DNA of 37,952 nucleotides from Streptomyces rugosispiralis (GCF_024505145.1 NZ_JANIAA010000063.1:1-37952); one strand, 5' to 3'. Numbered from the stretch's first letter, positions 25,013-32,704 are shown. Numbers and translations: made by a program. Notes: generated by a model not told the origin, from the sequence alone.

Positions 25013-25279
25013 ATGCGTATCCGTCACACTCTCGCGACCGTTGCCCTCGGCGGTGTGATCGCCCTCGGCGCGATGTCCGTCCCGGCGCAGGCCACGTCGG
25101 CCGATGCCGAGATCACCGCGCCCCGGACCGTCGCGGAGGAGCCGACGCAGAAGTACGACAGCTACGTCACCCTGGGCGAGTGCAAGAGCGTGGGGGCGAA
25201 CGGAGAACTCCACGGCCGGTGGCTGGCGTGGAAGTGCGTCAAGGCCCTCCGCTGGGAGCTCTGGGTGCGGTACAGCTGA
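25013..25279 (+). CDS. Small secreted protein, 88 aa
   Basis: MRIRHTLATVALGGVIALGAMSVPAQA is a clear Sec signal peptide with likely cleavage after AQA (residue 27). The mature part of about 61 aa has only two cysteines, in LGECKSVG and WKCVK, suggesting one disulfide, and ends LRWELWVRYS. ATG 25013 has GAGGAG 8 nt upstream, so the longer frame from 24965 is rejected. It resembles the many short secreted proteins of Streptomyces, some of which are protease inhibitors or signalling peptides. Function not recognised. Confidence 0.8.
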   Translation: MRIRHTLATVALGGVIALGAMSVPAQATSADAEITAPRTVAEEPTQKYDSYVTLGECKSVGANGELHGRWLAWKCVKALRWELWVRYS

Positions 25280-25308
25280 GCGGGCGGGGCGGGGCGACGC
25301 ACTCGCCC

Positions 25309-25476
25309 CGCCCCACCGTCCGTCACGTGTTACGACGCGCCCTGCCCCGCCGCCCCACCGTCCGTCACGTGTTACGACGAGCCCTGCCCCGCCGCCCCAC
25401 CGTCCGTCACGTGTTACGACGCGCCCTGCCCCGCCGCCCCACCGTCCGTCACGTGTTACGACGCGCCCTGCCCCGC
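25309..25476. repeat. 42-bp tandem repeat, four units
   Basis: CGTCACGTGTTACGAC recurs at 25321, 25363, 25405 and 25447, exactly 42 bp apart, in near-identical units that also include CGCCCTGCCCCGC. The last unit contains the stop codon and final residues of the response regulator (minus strand), so the other three are duplicated copies of that gene's 3' end. Each unit has the CACGTG palindrome. Confidence 0.95.
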
Positions 25477-26118
25477 CCCCTTGTTGAGATACGCCAGGAC
25501 CGCCAGCACCCGCCGGTGCCCGCTGTCGCTCGGCGGCAGGCCCAGCTTGGCGAAGACATTGCCGATGTGCTTGCTGACCGCGCGCTCCGAGACCACCAGC
25601 GTCGCGGCGATCGTCGCGTTGTCCCGGCCCTCCGCCATCAGGTGCAGCACCTCGCGCTCGCGCGGCGTCAAGGAGTCCACCGGATCGTCCCGGCGCCGCG
25701 TCATCAGCTCCTTGACCACCTCCGGGTCCAGCGCCGTACCGCCCGCGACCACCCGCTCCAGCGCGTCCAAGAACTCCTCGACCCGCCCCACCCGGTCCTT
25801 CAGCAGATAGCCGAGCCCGCTCGCCCCGTCGGCCAGCAGCTCGGCCGCGTAGGTCTCCTCGACGTACTGCGAGAGCACCAGCACGGGCAGACCGGGCATC
25901 TCCCGCCGCGCCGCGAGCGCAGCGCGCAGCCCCTCGTCGCGGAAGCCCGGCGGCATGCGGACGTCGAGCACGGCCACGTCCGGGCGGTGTTCGAGGAGGG
26001 CGGGCAGCACCTCGGGGCCGCTGGAGGCGACGGCCACCACCTCGTGCCCGGCGGAGTTCAGCAGCAGGACCATGCCCTCCCTCAGCAGAGCGTTGTCCTC
26101 GGCGATCACCACACGCAC
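25456..26118 (-). CDS. NarL/LuxR-type response regulator
   Basis: 220 aa. The receiver domain (1-120) has D8/N9, phospho-acceptor D52 in VAVLDVRMP, and K107 in YLLKD. The C-terminal LuxR-type HTH (about 150-205) has SLTPREREVLHLMAEGRDNATIAATLVVSERAVSKHIGNVF. It starts with ATG 26118, overlapping the histidine kinase stop by 13 bp, so the two are co-transcribed and coupled. The last residues (GAGQGAS) and the stop lie in a 42-bp tandem repeat. It probably regulates the divergent 55-aa membrane protein and itself (inference). Confidence 0.95.
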   Translation of the reverse strand: MRVVIAEDNALLREGMVLLLNSAGHEVVAVASSGPEVLPALLEHRPDVAVLDVRMPPGFRDEGLRAALAARREMPGLPVLVLSQYVEETYAAELLADGASGLGYLLKDRVGRVEEFLDALERVVAGGTALDPEVVKELMTRRRDDPVDSLTPREREVLHLMAEGRDNATIAATLVVSERAVSKHIGNVFAKLGLPPSDSGHRRVLAVLAYLNKGAGQGAS

Positions 26119-27272
26119 GGCAGCTCCACTTCGATCAGCGTCGGTCCCCCGGCGGGGCTGGTCATCTCCACGGTCCCGTCGAGCGCCGCGACCCGGCGCC
26201 GCATGCCGAGCAGCCCGCTGCCGCCCGAGGGATCGGCCCCGCCCCGTCCCTCGTCCCGTACCGCGACCCTCAACCTATCGGGCATCCGGACGAGGCCGAC
26301 CGACGCCTGTCGCGCCCCGCTGTGCTTGGCCGCGTTGGTCAGCGCCTCCGCGATCACGAAGTACGCGGCCGCCTCGACCGCCGCCGGGGCCCGGGGCCCG
26401 TCCTCCACCCCGTCGTCCCGTACGGACACCTCGAGCCCGCTGCCCGCCGCGAGCGCCCGTACGGCGCCGACGAGTCCGCGATCGGTGAGGATCGGCGGAT
26501 GGATGCCGCGCACGACATGGCGCAGCTCGGTGAGGGCCTCCTCGGCCTGGTCCTGCGCGTCCGCCAGCAGCTTGTGCGCCGCGTCGGGGTCCTTCTCGTA
26601 CGCGCGCCGGGCCAGCCCCACCCGCATCGAGAGCGCCACCAGGCGCGCCTGCGCACCGTCGTGCAGGTCCCGCTCGATGCGCCGCAGCTCCGCCCCGTGC
26701 GCGGCGACGGCACCCGCCCGGGTCTCGGACAGCTCCTCCACCCGCTCGGCGAGCCGGGCGCTGCGCAGCGCCTCCGGCGACGGCAGCAGCAGCGCCCGCG
26801 ACCACGCCGCGTCGAGATCGACGAGCCGCTCGATCAACGGCAGCACTACGGCCCGTTGCTTCAGCAGCCCGCACCACACCCCGTCGACGAGCAGCCCGAT
26901 CACCCATACCGGCATCGCACAGCAGATCAGCAGCCAGCCGTAACCCGCGTGGGCCACGAGCCAGCGCAGATCGCGGTACGTGGCCGGATCCCCGACCGCC
27001 ACCCGCGCCCGCGCGAACGCCTCCCCGGTCAGCGGCCGGTACGCCTCGGGCACCGGCTCCCCGGTCCAGGCGCCCACCAGCCGCCGCTTGTACCCGGCCG
27101 TCCTGCGCAGCAACAGCACCGACTCGGGCAGCACCCCGGCCCCCACGACGGTGGCCATGGCCACGGCGGCGAAGATCACCACCCCGATGGACAAGTACGA
27201 GGCCAGGGCCAGCCCGGCCGCTCGCAGCAACTCGACCGAGGCCCACCCCGCCCGCCGCACCGTCTCCCGCAT
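26106..27272 (-). CDS. Sensor histidine kinase (HisKA_3 type)
   Basis: 388 aa. Two pairs of membrane segments (about 20-50 and 108-138) enclose a putative sensor domain rich in Arg and Trp, as in the actinobacterial PspC/LiaS-like group. The dimerisation box is RIERDLHDGAQARLVAL, with phospho-acceptor H204. The ATPase part has N-box EALTNAAKHS, G1 VRDEGRGG and G2 SGLLGMRRR. Upstream of the start are a dyad (27343-27360) and the promoter shared with the divergent small membrane protein. The signal is unknown. Confidence 0.94.
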   Translation of the reverse strand: MRETVRRAGWASVELLRAAGLALASYLSIGVVIFAAVAMATVVGAGVLPESVLLLRRTAGYKRRLVGAWTGEPVPEAYRPLTGEAFARARVAVGDPATYRDLRWLVAHAGYGWLLICCAMPVWVIGLLVDGVWCGLLKQRAVVLPLIERLVDLDAAWSRALLLPSPEALRSARLAERVEELSETRAGAVAAHGAELRRIERDLHDGAQARLVALSMRVGLARRAYEKDPDAAHKLLADAQDQAEEALTELRHVVRGIHPPILTDRGLVGAVRALAAGSGLEVSVRDDGVEDGPRAPAAVEAAAYFVIAEALTNAAKHSGARQASVGLVRMPDRLRVAVRDEGRGGADPSGGSGLLGMRRRVAALDGTVEMTSPAGGPTLIEVELPCVW

Positions 27273-27342
27273 GGCCGTCAGGCTAAGCGACCGGCCGGGC
27301 CGGCGGGAGCGGAGTGCGCAGGCCGGTAGGTGAATCGGCGGG

Positions 27343-27360
27343 GGTGTAGCCCGCTACACC
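27343..27360. promoter_or_regulatory. 8-bp dyad between kinase and small membrane gene
   Basis: GGTGTAGC-CC-GCTACACC is a perfect inverted repeat in the 247-bp divergent gap, 71 bp upstream of the kinase start. It is a plausible site for the cognate response regulator. Confidence 0.5.
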
Positions 27361-27433
27361 ACGGATCCGGGGGAGTGGCCCATCGAGCGGGCGAGGCGAA
27401 CGCGGAATCGTAGACCTCAGCAAACGAACCCCC

Positions 27434-27475
27434 GACCGTTGGAACCCGACCGCTGGAACCCGACCGCTGGAACCC
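27434..27475. repeat. 14-bp tandem repeat, three units
   Basis: GACCG(T/C)TGGAACCC starts at 27434, 27448 and 27462 without gaps, 45 bp before the start codon of the 55-aa membrane protein. It could be an operator array or simply a repeat expansion in the leader. Confidence 0.85.
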
Positions 27476-27519
27476 CCGACTCGCCGGCCCACCAAGGGCC
27501 CCTCCGAAAGGAACCCGAA

Positions 27520-27687
27520 ATGAAGTCCCTGCTCTGGCTGGTCCTGGCCCTCGCCGTCATGGTCAACGTCGCCTCCAGCCTCGCCTTCGACGGCATCGCG
27601 CAGATCCTGGTCAGCATCGTCACCGGCCTCACCGCCATCGCCACCGCCACGGCCCTCTATCTGACCCGCGACCGCCGCACCGCCTGA
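27520..27687 (+). CDS. Small membrane protein, 55 aa
   Basis: MKSLLWLVLALAVMVNVASSLAF forms one membrane helix (about 3-24) and ILVSIVTGLTAIATATALYL a second (about 30-50), ending in a basic RDRRTA tail. ATG 27520 follows GAAAGGAA by 6 nt. It is divergent from the two-component operon, and a dyad and 14-bp repeats lie between, so it is a likely regulon member. Small two-helix proteins next to LiaRS- or VraSR-like systems can act as envelope-stress effectors or modulators; that role is inferred only from context. Confidence 0.8.
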   Translation: MKSLLWLVLALAVMVNVASSLAFDGIAQILVSIVTGLTAIATATALYLTRDRRTA

Positions 27688-27703
27688 GCGGGTGCACCGG
27701 CAC

Positions 27704-28135
27704 CTACCTCACCTCGTACATCCCCCGCCACCACCGACTGTCCGGAGCGTCCACACGAACGATCCTGGCCCTCGCCGTGATCTTGGCATCGAGGGCCCAG
27801 ACGAGCACCCGCAGCTCACGCGCGCTCTTCTTGGGCAGGGCGTGGAGCGCGGTCTCGAGGAAGTCGCGAAAAGATCCGGGATCGCAGCCACACTCATACA
27901 TCTCGCACCGAGGCCCCCAGAAAGCGTCGGTCACTCCTCTGAGCGGACCGTGGGCCAGGGCCCTCCAGTGCCAGAAGGCTTCCTCGATCGCCTCGGGCCA
28001 GAAACGGGTGCGCTCGAGCCGACGCAGATCGGCGGCGCAGGCCCCCGAAAGACGGTCGATCGGCGGATACCGCCGACGCCTCAGAAGACGGACCGGAATA
28101 TCGTCCCGCAGGGCTGACGGGCGCCTACGCGGCAT
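27704..28135 (-). CDS. Conserved-looking protein of unknown function
   Basis: 143 aa, basic N-terminus (MPRRRPSALRDD), then a helical Trp- and Arg-rich part with RFWPEAIEEAFWHWRAL, a Cys cluster CEMYECGC and an SARELRVLVWALDAKI helix. I do not recognise the family. Codon bias is as strong as in its neighbours, which supports a real gene. GAAAGGG sits only a few bases before the ATG, so the start is uncertain. It ends 16 bp from the convergent 55-aa membrane protein gene. Confidence 0.7.
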   Translation of the reverse strand: MPRRRPSALRDDIPVRLLRRRRYPPIDRLSGACAADLRRLERTRFWPEAIEEAFWHWRALAHGPLRGVTDAFWGPRCEMYECGCDPGSFRDFLETALHALPKKSARELRVLVWALDAKITARARIVRVDAPDSRWWRGMYEVR

Positions 28136-28225
28136 GGCCCTTTCGACAGCTGGTCATGCGGGCCAACGTACCGCCCACGAAGGGCGGCCGACCAAGCGTT
28201 TTTCGACAGCACGCTGCCGGGTCGC

Positions 28226-28310
28226 TCAGGCCCCGGCCCCGGCCCCGGTATCGGCCCCGGCCCCGGTATCGGCCCCGGCCCCGGTATCGGCGTCGGTATC
28301 GGCGTCGGCC
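28226..28310. repeat. 18-bp coding repeat at regulator C-terminus
   Basis: CCCCGGTATCGG units begin at 18-bp spacing (GGTATCGG at 28247, 28265, 28283, then 28295) and encode the DTGAGA repeats at the end of the HTH regulator on the minus strand. Confidence 0.9.
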
Positions 28311-28840
28311 GCGGTGGGATTGTCGGGTACGAGCACGAAGCTGACGATGTGGCGGGTGCGGCCGTCACCCGGGGTGGTGTGGGTGCGGCGGGCCACGGCG
28401 GCTTCGATTTCCTCGACGAGTTCGGCGAATTCGTCGTCGGTCAGCCATACCGCGCCCTGTCGGTAGACGACACCTTCGCGGGCGGGATCGGCGTCCTCGC
28501 GGGAGAGGTAGCGGTCGAAGTCGGCCATCAGGGCTCCGGTGAACACGGTGAAGGCCTGCCGGTGATCGTCCTTGGTCATGGCGGTGCGGGCGTCGGCGTC
28601 CACGACGGCTTTGTCCTGGCGTACCCGGTAGCTGCGTTCGACGGTGCCGCGAACCTGCCTTTCGTGAACCACTTCCAGGATGCCCGCCTGGGTGAGAGTC
28701 GCGATGTGCCGGTACATCGTGGCCGCCGGAACGTCGGGCAGCCGGTCGCGCAGCTGCGCGGTGGTCAGCTCGTCGGCGCCGACCAGGGTTTTCAGGATGC
28801 GCATCCGAACGGGGTGGAGGAGGAGGTTCGCGGTTGGCAT
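28226..28840 (-). CDS. ArsR-like winged-helix transcriptional regulator
   Basis: 204 aa. Residues 1-90 are a winged helix of the ArsR/HTH_20 group: NLLLHPVRMRILKTLVGADELTTAQLRDRLPDVPAATMYRHIATLTQAGILEVV. The middle part (about 95-185) is helical and acidic with no metal-binding Cys motif. The tail is low-complexity ADTGAG repeats. ATG 28840 has GGAG only 2 nt upstream. It is divergent from an alpha/beta hydrolase with a 46-bp gap that holds a GTTCTC dyad, so it very probably controls that gene and itself. Confidence 0.9.
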   Translation of the reverse strand: MPTANLLLHPVRMRILKTLVGADELTTAQLRDRLPDVPAATMYRHIATLTQAGILEVVHERQVRGTVERSYRVRQDKAVVDADARTAMTKDDHRQAFTVFTGALMADFDRYLSREDADPAREGVVYRQGAVWLTDDEFAELVEEIEAAVARRTHTTPGDGRTRHIVSFVLVPDNPTAADADTDADTGAGADTGAGADTGAGAGA

Positions 28841-28867
28841 GACTCCAATGCTCTCATATCTGATAAC

Positions 28868-28885
28868 GTTCTCGTAGTTGAGAAC
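28868..28885. promoter_or_regulatory. Operator-like dyad between divergent regulator and hydrolase
   Basis: GTTCTC-(6 nt)-GAGAAC is a perfect inverted repeat centred between the regulator start (28840) and the hydrolase start (28887). Its AT-richer surroundings (ATATCTGATAACG) fit overlapping promoters. Confidence 0.6.
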
Positions 28886-28886
28886 A

Positions 28887-29849
28887 ATGAGAGGCGGAGC
28901 CTTGCCCGAGATCGACATGACGGTCACCGCGGCGGACGGGACCCCTATGGCCGGCACCCTGACTCTGCCCGTCGGTCCCGGCCCGCACCCCGCCGTCCTG
29001 CTCCTGCACGGCTCCGGCCCCCTGGACCGCGACGGCAACAGCCGTAAGGTCCGGATGAACCTCGGCCGACCGCTGGCCGCCGCCCTCGCGGCGGAGGGTC
29101 TCGCCGTGCTGCGCTACGACCGGCGTGGCACGGGAGCCACCCCCGGCGCCTGGCGGGCCACCGGCTTCACCGACAACTACAAGGACGCGGCCGCCGCCCT
29201 GCGCGCCCTGGCCGACCACCCCGCCGTCCGCCCCGCCGCCATCGGCGTCATCGGCCACAGCGAAGGCGCCCTGCACGCCATGAGCCTCGCCGCGCGTCAT
29301 GACGTGGGGGCGGTGGTGCTGCTGGCCGGTTACGCCCGCCTGGGCGAGGAGGCCCTGCGCTGGCAGGCCCGCTCGATCGTTCAGGGCCTGCCCGCCCCCG
29401 TCCGCCTCCTGCGCCGACCCCTGGGGGCCTTGGGCAGCCGGGTCCTCGCCCGGATCAAGAGGACCCGTACGGACGTGGCACGCATCGCCGGATTCCCGGT
29501 CAACGCCCGCTGGATGCGCGAGAACCTCGTCCACGACACCCGTGACGACCTCATCGCCATCCACACGCCCGTCCTGGCCGTCACCGGCGACAAGGACCTC
29601 CAGGTGGACCCCGCCGACCTGGACGAGATGCGCCGACTGGTGCCGGGCGGGGCCGAGATCCACCGCATCCCCGACCTCACGCACATCCTGCGCCGCGACC
29701 CCGGGCGCCACACCCTCCGCTCCTACGGCCGCCTCCTGCGCGACCCGGTCGACGCCGCCCTCCTGAACCTCATCACCACATGGCTCGCCCGCCAACTGGG
29801 CGCGACCTCCGGGCAGCTGCGCGCCGAGGGGCGAACTCACTCCTCCTGA
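28887..29849 (+). CDS. Alpha/beta hydrolase
   Basis: About 320 aa. HGSGPLDRDGN provides the oxyanion region, GHSEGA is the nucleophile elbow with the catalytic serine, a later D in VTGDKDLQVDPAD is the likely acid, and H in IPDLTHILRRDP the likely base, giving a full triad. This is the dienelactone-hydrolase-like/acyl-peptidase group (substrate unknown). The frame permits ATG 28887 or TTG 28902; GAGAGG 7 nt before the TTG favours the latter, and the protein difference is 5 residues. A divergent HTH regulator shares its promoter region. Confidence 0.88.
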   Translation: MRGGALPEIDMTVTAADGTPMAGTLTLPVGPGPHPAVLLLHGSGPLDRDGNSRKVRMNLGRPLAAALAAEGLAVLRYDRRGTGATPGAWRATGFTDNYKDAAAALRALADHPAVRPAAIGVIGHSEGALHAMSLAARHDVGAVVLLAGYARLGEEALRWQARSIVQGLPAPVRLLRRPLGALGSRVLARIKRTRTDVARIAGFPVNARWMRENLVHDTRDDLIAIHTPVLAVTGDKDLQVDPADLDEMRRLVPGGAEIHRIPDLTHILRRDPGRHTLRSYGRLLRDPVDAALLNLITTWLARQLGATSGQLRAEGRTHSS

Positions 29850-29936
29850 ACCCGGCGCACGAGCGCCCGCGTGCCCGCAAGACCACCCGCGCCCGCAAGA
29901 CCACCTACGAACACCTGACACCCGGAAAACTTTGGC

Positions 29937-30822
29937 ATGCCTGCTACAACTCTCCCCGCATCCTCCTCGGCCCCCTCCACCCCCGACCGCCACCGAAGCG
30001 ACCTGATCCTGTTCATGGTCATCGCCTTCGGCGTGAGCTGGGCGTCTTGGTTCACGGCGGTCGGACTCGGCGGATCGGCGACGCAGACCCCCACGGTCCT
30101 GCCCTACCTCTTCGGCGCGTTCGGCCCGTTGATAGGTGCCCTGGTGATCCGGGTCCGCCGCGGCCGCCGCGGCGAGCCCGCCCCTGAACATGTGGTCCGG
30201 TTCCGGTGGACCACCCTGTCCTGGGCGCCGCTGCTCCTGACGCTGGCCTCGGCGACCGTGCTGTCGGCCGCACTACTGGCACACGCGGCGGGCGGCCCCG
30301 CGCTGAGCTGGAACGACGCCAAGGAAGTGATGCGGGACGCCGGCGGGCCCGCGGCGTTCCTCGTCGGCATGGTGATCTCCGGCCCGCTGTCCGAAGAGCC
30401 AGGCTGGCGCGGCACCGCCTACCCGAGGATGCGCGCGTCGATGGGTCGCTTCCGGGTCGGCCTGGTGCTGGGCGTCATCTGGGCCGTATGGCACCTGCCG
30501 CTGTTCTTCATCGACGGAACCGTCCAGAACGAACTGGGCCTGAAGTCCCCGAGCGGTGTGCTCTTCGCCGTCAGCACCATCCCGATGGCCATGCTCACCG
30601 CCTGCGCCTACGAACGTTGCCGGCGTCATCGCGTCGATCGCGGTGCATTTCGCGGTCAACACGACGATGGTCCTACTGGACGTCAAGACCCCCGTGACCC
30701 AGGCCATGATCATCGGAGTCCAGGCCATCCTGGCAGCACTCCTCCTGACCACCACCCGCCCGCCGAGCAAGCCCACCGCACCCACACCCGCCCCGACTGT
30801 CCTCGCGCCCCTGGGCGATTGA
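29937..30822 (+). pseudogene. CPBP intramembrane protease, frameshifted
   Basis: The frame from ATG 29937 encodes helices at about 24-45, 55-72, 98-118 and 138-152, then the CPBP motifs SEEPGWRGTAYPRM (EExxxR-like) and IWAVWHLPLFF. After AYER (about residue 226) the expected end, AGVIASIAVHFAVNTTMVLL, is found in the +1 frame and runs to TGA at 30822. Removing one T at 30617/30618 joins the two into a normal 294-aa protein. As it stands, the first frame runs on with nonsense to 31058. It is either a recent inactivation or an assembly error. Confidence 0.85.
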
Positions 30823-30880
30823 CCACCGCCCTCGCCCATCACGCGGCTCCACTGACCCCGGCCCGATCCGGAAGACCACA

Positions 30881-30913
30881 AAGGGCCCGGACCAATACTC
30901 GGTCCGGGCCCTT
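30881..30913 (-). terminator. Hairpin downstream of the tRNA-Ser(GGA) remnant
   Basis: AAGGGCCCGGACC (30881-30893) pairs perfectly with 30901-30913 across a 7-nt loop, 24 bp past the 3' end of the truncated tRNA-Ser on the minus strand. It is evidently the original terminator of that tRNA. Confidence 0.85.
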
Positions 30914-30936
30914 CGGGTTGCCCTCGCGGGCGGCTG

Positions 30937-30990
30937 CGGAGGATACGAGATTCGAACTCGTGAGGGGTTGCCCCCAACACGCTTTCCAAG
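30937..30990 (-). other. 3' fragment of tRNA-Ser(GGA): attachment site of an integrated element
   Basis: On the minus strand this is the anticodon loop (GGA, complement of 30985-30987), variable arm GTTGGGGGCAACCCCTC, T-arm ACGAGTTCGAATCTCGT and acceptor 3' strand ATCCTCC plus discriminator G of a tRNA-Ser. Homology stops at about 30990; the D-arm and 5' acceptor are missing and replaced by unrelated sequence. Integrases that target tRNA 3' ends leave exactly this displaced fragment at one junction. Confidence 0.85.
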
Positions 30991-31174
30991 TCTGTTGGTG
31001 TCTTGCGGGGCTATGGGCAGGGTCGTTCACCTGCGTTCATGCGCGGTCGGTCGTCTGAGCGGCCACCTTCTCTGGTCTCGCCTGGACGGCCGTGAACGGC
31101 GTTGAATGAGACGGAAACTGAGACGGACGGCGGTGCCGGGCTCGCTAGCATTTTCGCTACTGAAGGGGGGAGCT

Positions 31175-31504
31175 ATGGCACTGGTCCGCAAGGGATCACG
31201 ACGGATCGTGGTCGACGGCACGGCCTACCGCTGGCGTCTGCAACGCAGGCCGACCTACTCCCAGGGCCTGGCCTGGTCACCGTGCACGTTCGCGGTCGAG
31301 CATGCAGACGCTCCCGGGACAACGCTCGTAGTCATGACCAACCAGCCGCACCCGAGCAACTGGGTCGGGCGCGAGGCCAAGCCTGTCCTGCCCGCCGACG
31401 TTGCCGAGGCGATCGAGCTCGCTCTTCGCGCAGGCTGGGCCCCAGCAGCTCCGGGCCGCCCATTCCACCTCGATCGTAGTGCTGGCTTCGACTCCTCGCA
31501 CTGA
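31175..31504 (+). CDS. Conserved Streptomyces protein, 109 aa, unknown function
   Basis: MALVRKGSRRIVVDGTAYRW begins a compact basic protein with AVEHADAPGTTLVVMT and a C-terminal AGWAPAAPGRPFHLD. I recall similar short proteins in many Streptomyces, without an assigned function. ATG 31175 sits 4 nt after AAGGGGGGA, and a TAGCAT at 31145-31150 could be its -10 box. The region 30991-31174 next to the att site has short direct repeats (GAGACGGA, CGTTCA), which could be integrase arm sites. It is the first gene of the island. Confidence 0.8.
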   Translation: MALVRKGSRRIVVDGTAYRWRLQRRPTYSQGLAWSPCTFAVEHADAPGTTLVVMTNQPHPSNWVGREAKPVLPADVAEAIELALRAGWAPAAPGRPFHLDRSAGFDSSH

Positions 31505-32329
31505 GCGGCAAGGCGCAGGACCTGAGCTTGGGGATCACGGGCGGTCGACACGGATCACGGCGCTGACCAGCGCAAACGAGCACTGACGGCAAGCTGCCGT
31601 GCCTGCCGCAGCGCCCGTCGTTGACCGCTATTTACCGCCCCATCTGGTGTGCATCTGGTGCGGGCTCCGATTCGTCCTGAACAACACGCTCCTGGTGTCG
31701 GAGCGCGCGGGCGTTGGCGTCAAGGCCGAGACCGCGCGTACGGAGCCTAGGTGATCAACTCCTCATGAACCGATCAGAGCTGAGATCGAAAGGATCAGGG
31801 CTGCTAGGGAACACAGCAGTGCTCTCACGCTCGCTGCCTCTCGGCTGTGCGGCTCTACGCCTGGCGCAACCTGAGATCAGCTTGCAAGCTGTGATCACCG
31901 AGCTCACTACACCGCGAGTCCCCGTTGGTGCTCGCGCACACAGCTCCGGACGGGGCTTAACTCTGTCGTTCTACCTGGTCATGGCACCACAACTTGCCAG
32001 TCATCTGATACCCGTCTACGAAATGGTCCACAGTTGCGGAGGGCGATGGATCTTCCGTTTGGGAGATCGCCCCCGCCTGCATCGTCGCTACATCTGGTGA
32101 GGGCGGAGCGGGATCAGTGCCGGTGGCTAAGACTCAGGACGCGAAGTGTCGTGGTGTCCGAGTGCGGCGCACAGGTCGCATCCAGTGCTGGCTGAACCTA
32201 AGCAGACGAAACACCCTGCTGGCTCGCCCGCCTGGCCGTCAGGTACTAGCCAGGTCAAGCGTGTTGTCGTCGCAAGGTGTATGTTTTTAAAAATTGACCC
32301 AGTCATGGCTCGTCTGTCATGCTGATGGC
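31505..32329. other. Gene-poor stretch of the island
   Basis: About 825 bp without a convincing coding frame on either strand; open frames here have no ribosome-binding site or codon bias. It holds a 12-bp palindrome AGCTTGCAAGCT (31879-31890) flanked by GATCA/TGATC, a CCTGGC/GCCAGG hairpin (32231-32254), and an AT-rich TTTTTAAAAA (32284-32293) that probably lies in the promoter of the next gene. It could contain decayed genes or element control sites. Confidence 0.5.
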
Positions 32330-32704
32330 ATGTCAACTCGGGGAAGTTTTCAAAAACTTGTCTGGCACAGCACGCGCTCGGTCGCGCTGGCACACAAGGT
32401 GGTGCCGGACGTCCCCGGTGTCTACGCCTACGCGGAGCTCAGTGAGCTGCGGGGTTTGGCCATCACGCGGACCTGGATGTACGTGGGGAAGGGGCAGTCG
32501 TTGTCTGGTCGACTGAACCGTCACCAGGTGCATCTTGAGACCAATCGCCTGCTCCGTGACTGGTTGCACCGCTCTGGTGAGCGGGAGTTGCACTATGCGG
32601 AGGTCGAAGTGGACATGCTCGATCAGGCGGAGCGTGACCTCATCAGCCAACTCCAGCCGCGCTTCAATCGCACGCGTTACGCCCAGCACTCCCTGTCGAC
32701 CTGA
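32330..32704 (+). CDS. GIY-YIG nuclease
   Basis: 124 aa from ATG 32330 (a TTG at 32294 would add 12 residues). The whole GIY-YIG core is visible: GVY (30-32), MYVGKG (50-55) with Y51, R61 in SGRLNRH, metal-binding E101 in AERDLIS, and N113 in QPRFN. This is a single-domain nuclease without a UvrC or homing-endonuclease partner domain. It precedes the DGQHR gene by 23 bp on the same strand, so they form an operon. A palindrome AAGTTTT-CA-AAAACTT overlaps its first codons. DNA cleavage in a defence or element-maintenance role is inferred. Confidence 0.85.
   Translation: MSTRGSFQKLVWHSTRSVALAHKVVPDVPGVYAYAELSELRGLAITRTWMYVGKGQSLSGRLNRHQVHLETNRLLRDWLHRSGERELHYAEVEVDMLDQAERDLISQLQPRFNRTRYAQHSLST

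Noticed and set aside
30625..31058. C-terminal extension of the CPBP protein through the tRNA fragment
   Set aside because: Sequence after the frameshift is out-of-frame Arg/His/Pro-rich and translates the tRNA remnant; the true end is in the +1 frame at 30822.
31714..32100. 128-codon plus-strand frame in the island
   Set aside because: No ribosome-binding site, weak codon bias and no recognisable motif; contains the palindrome region.
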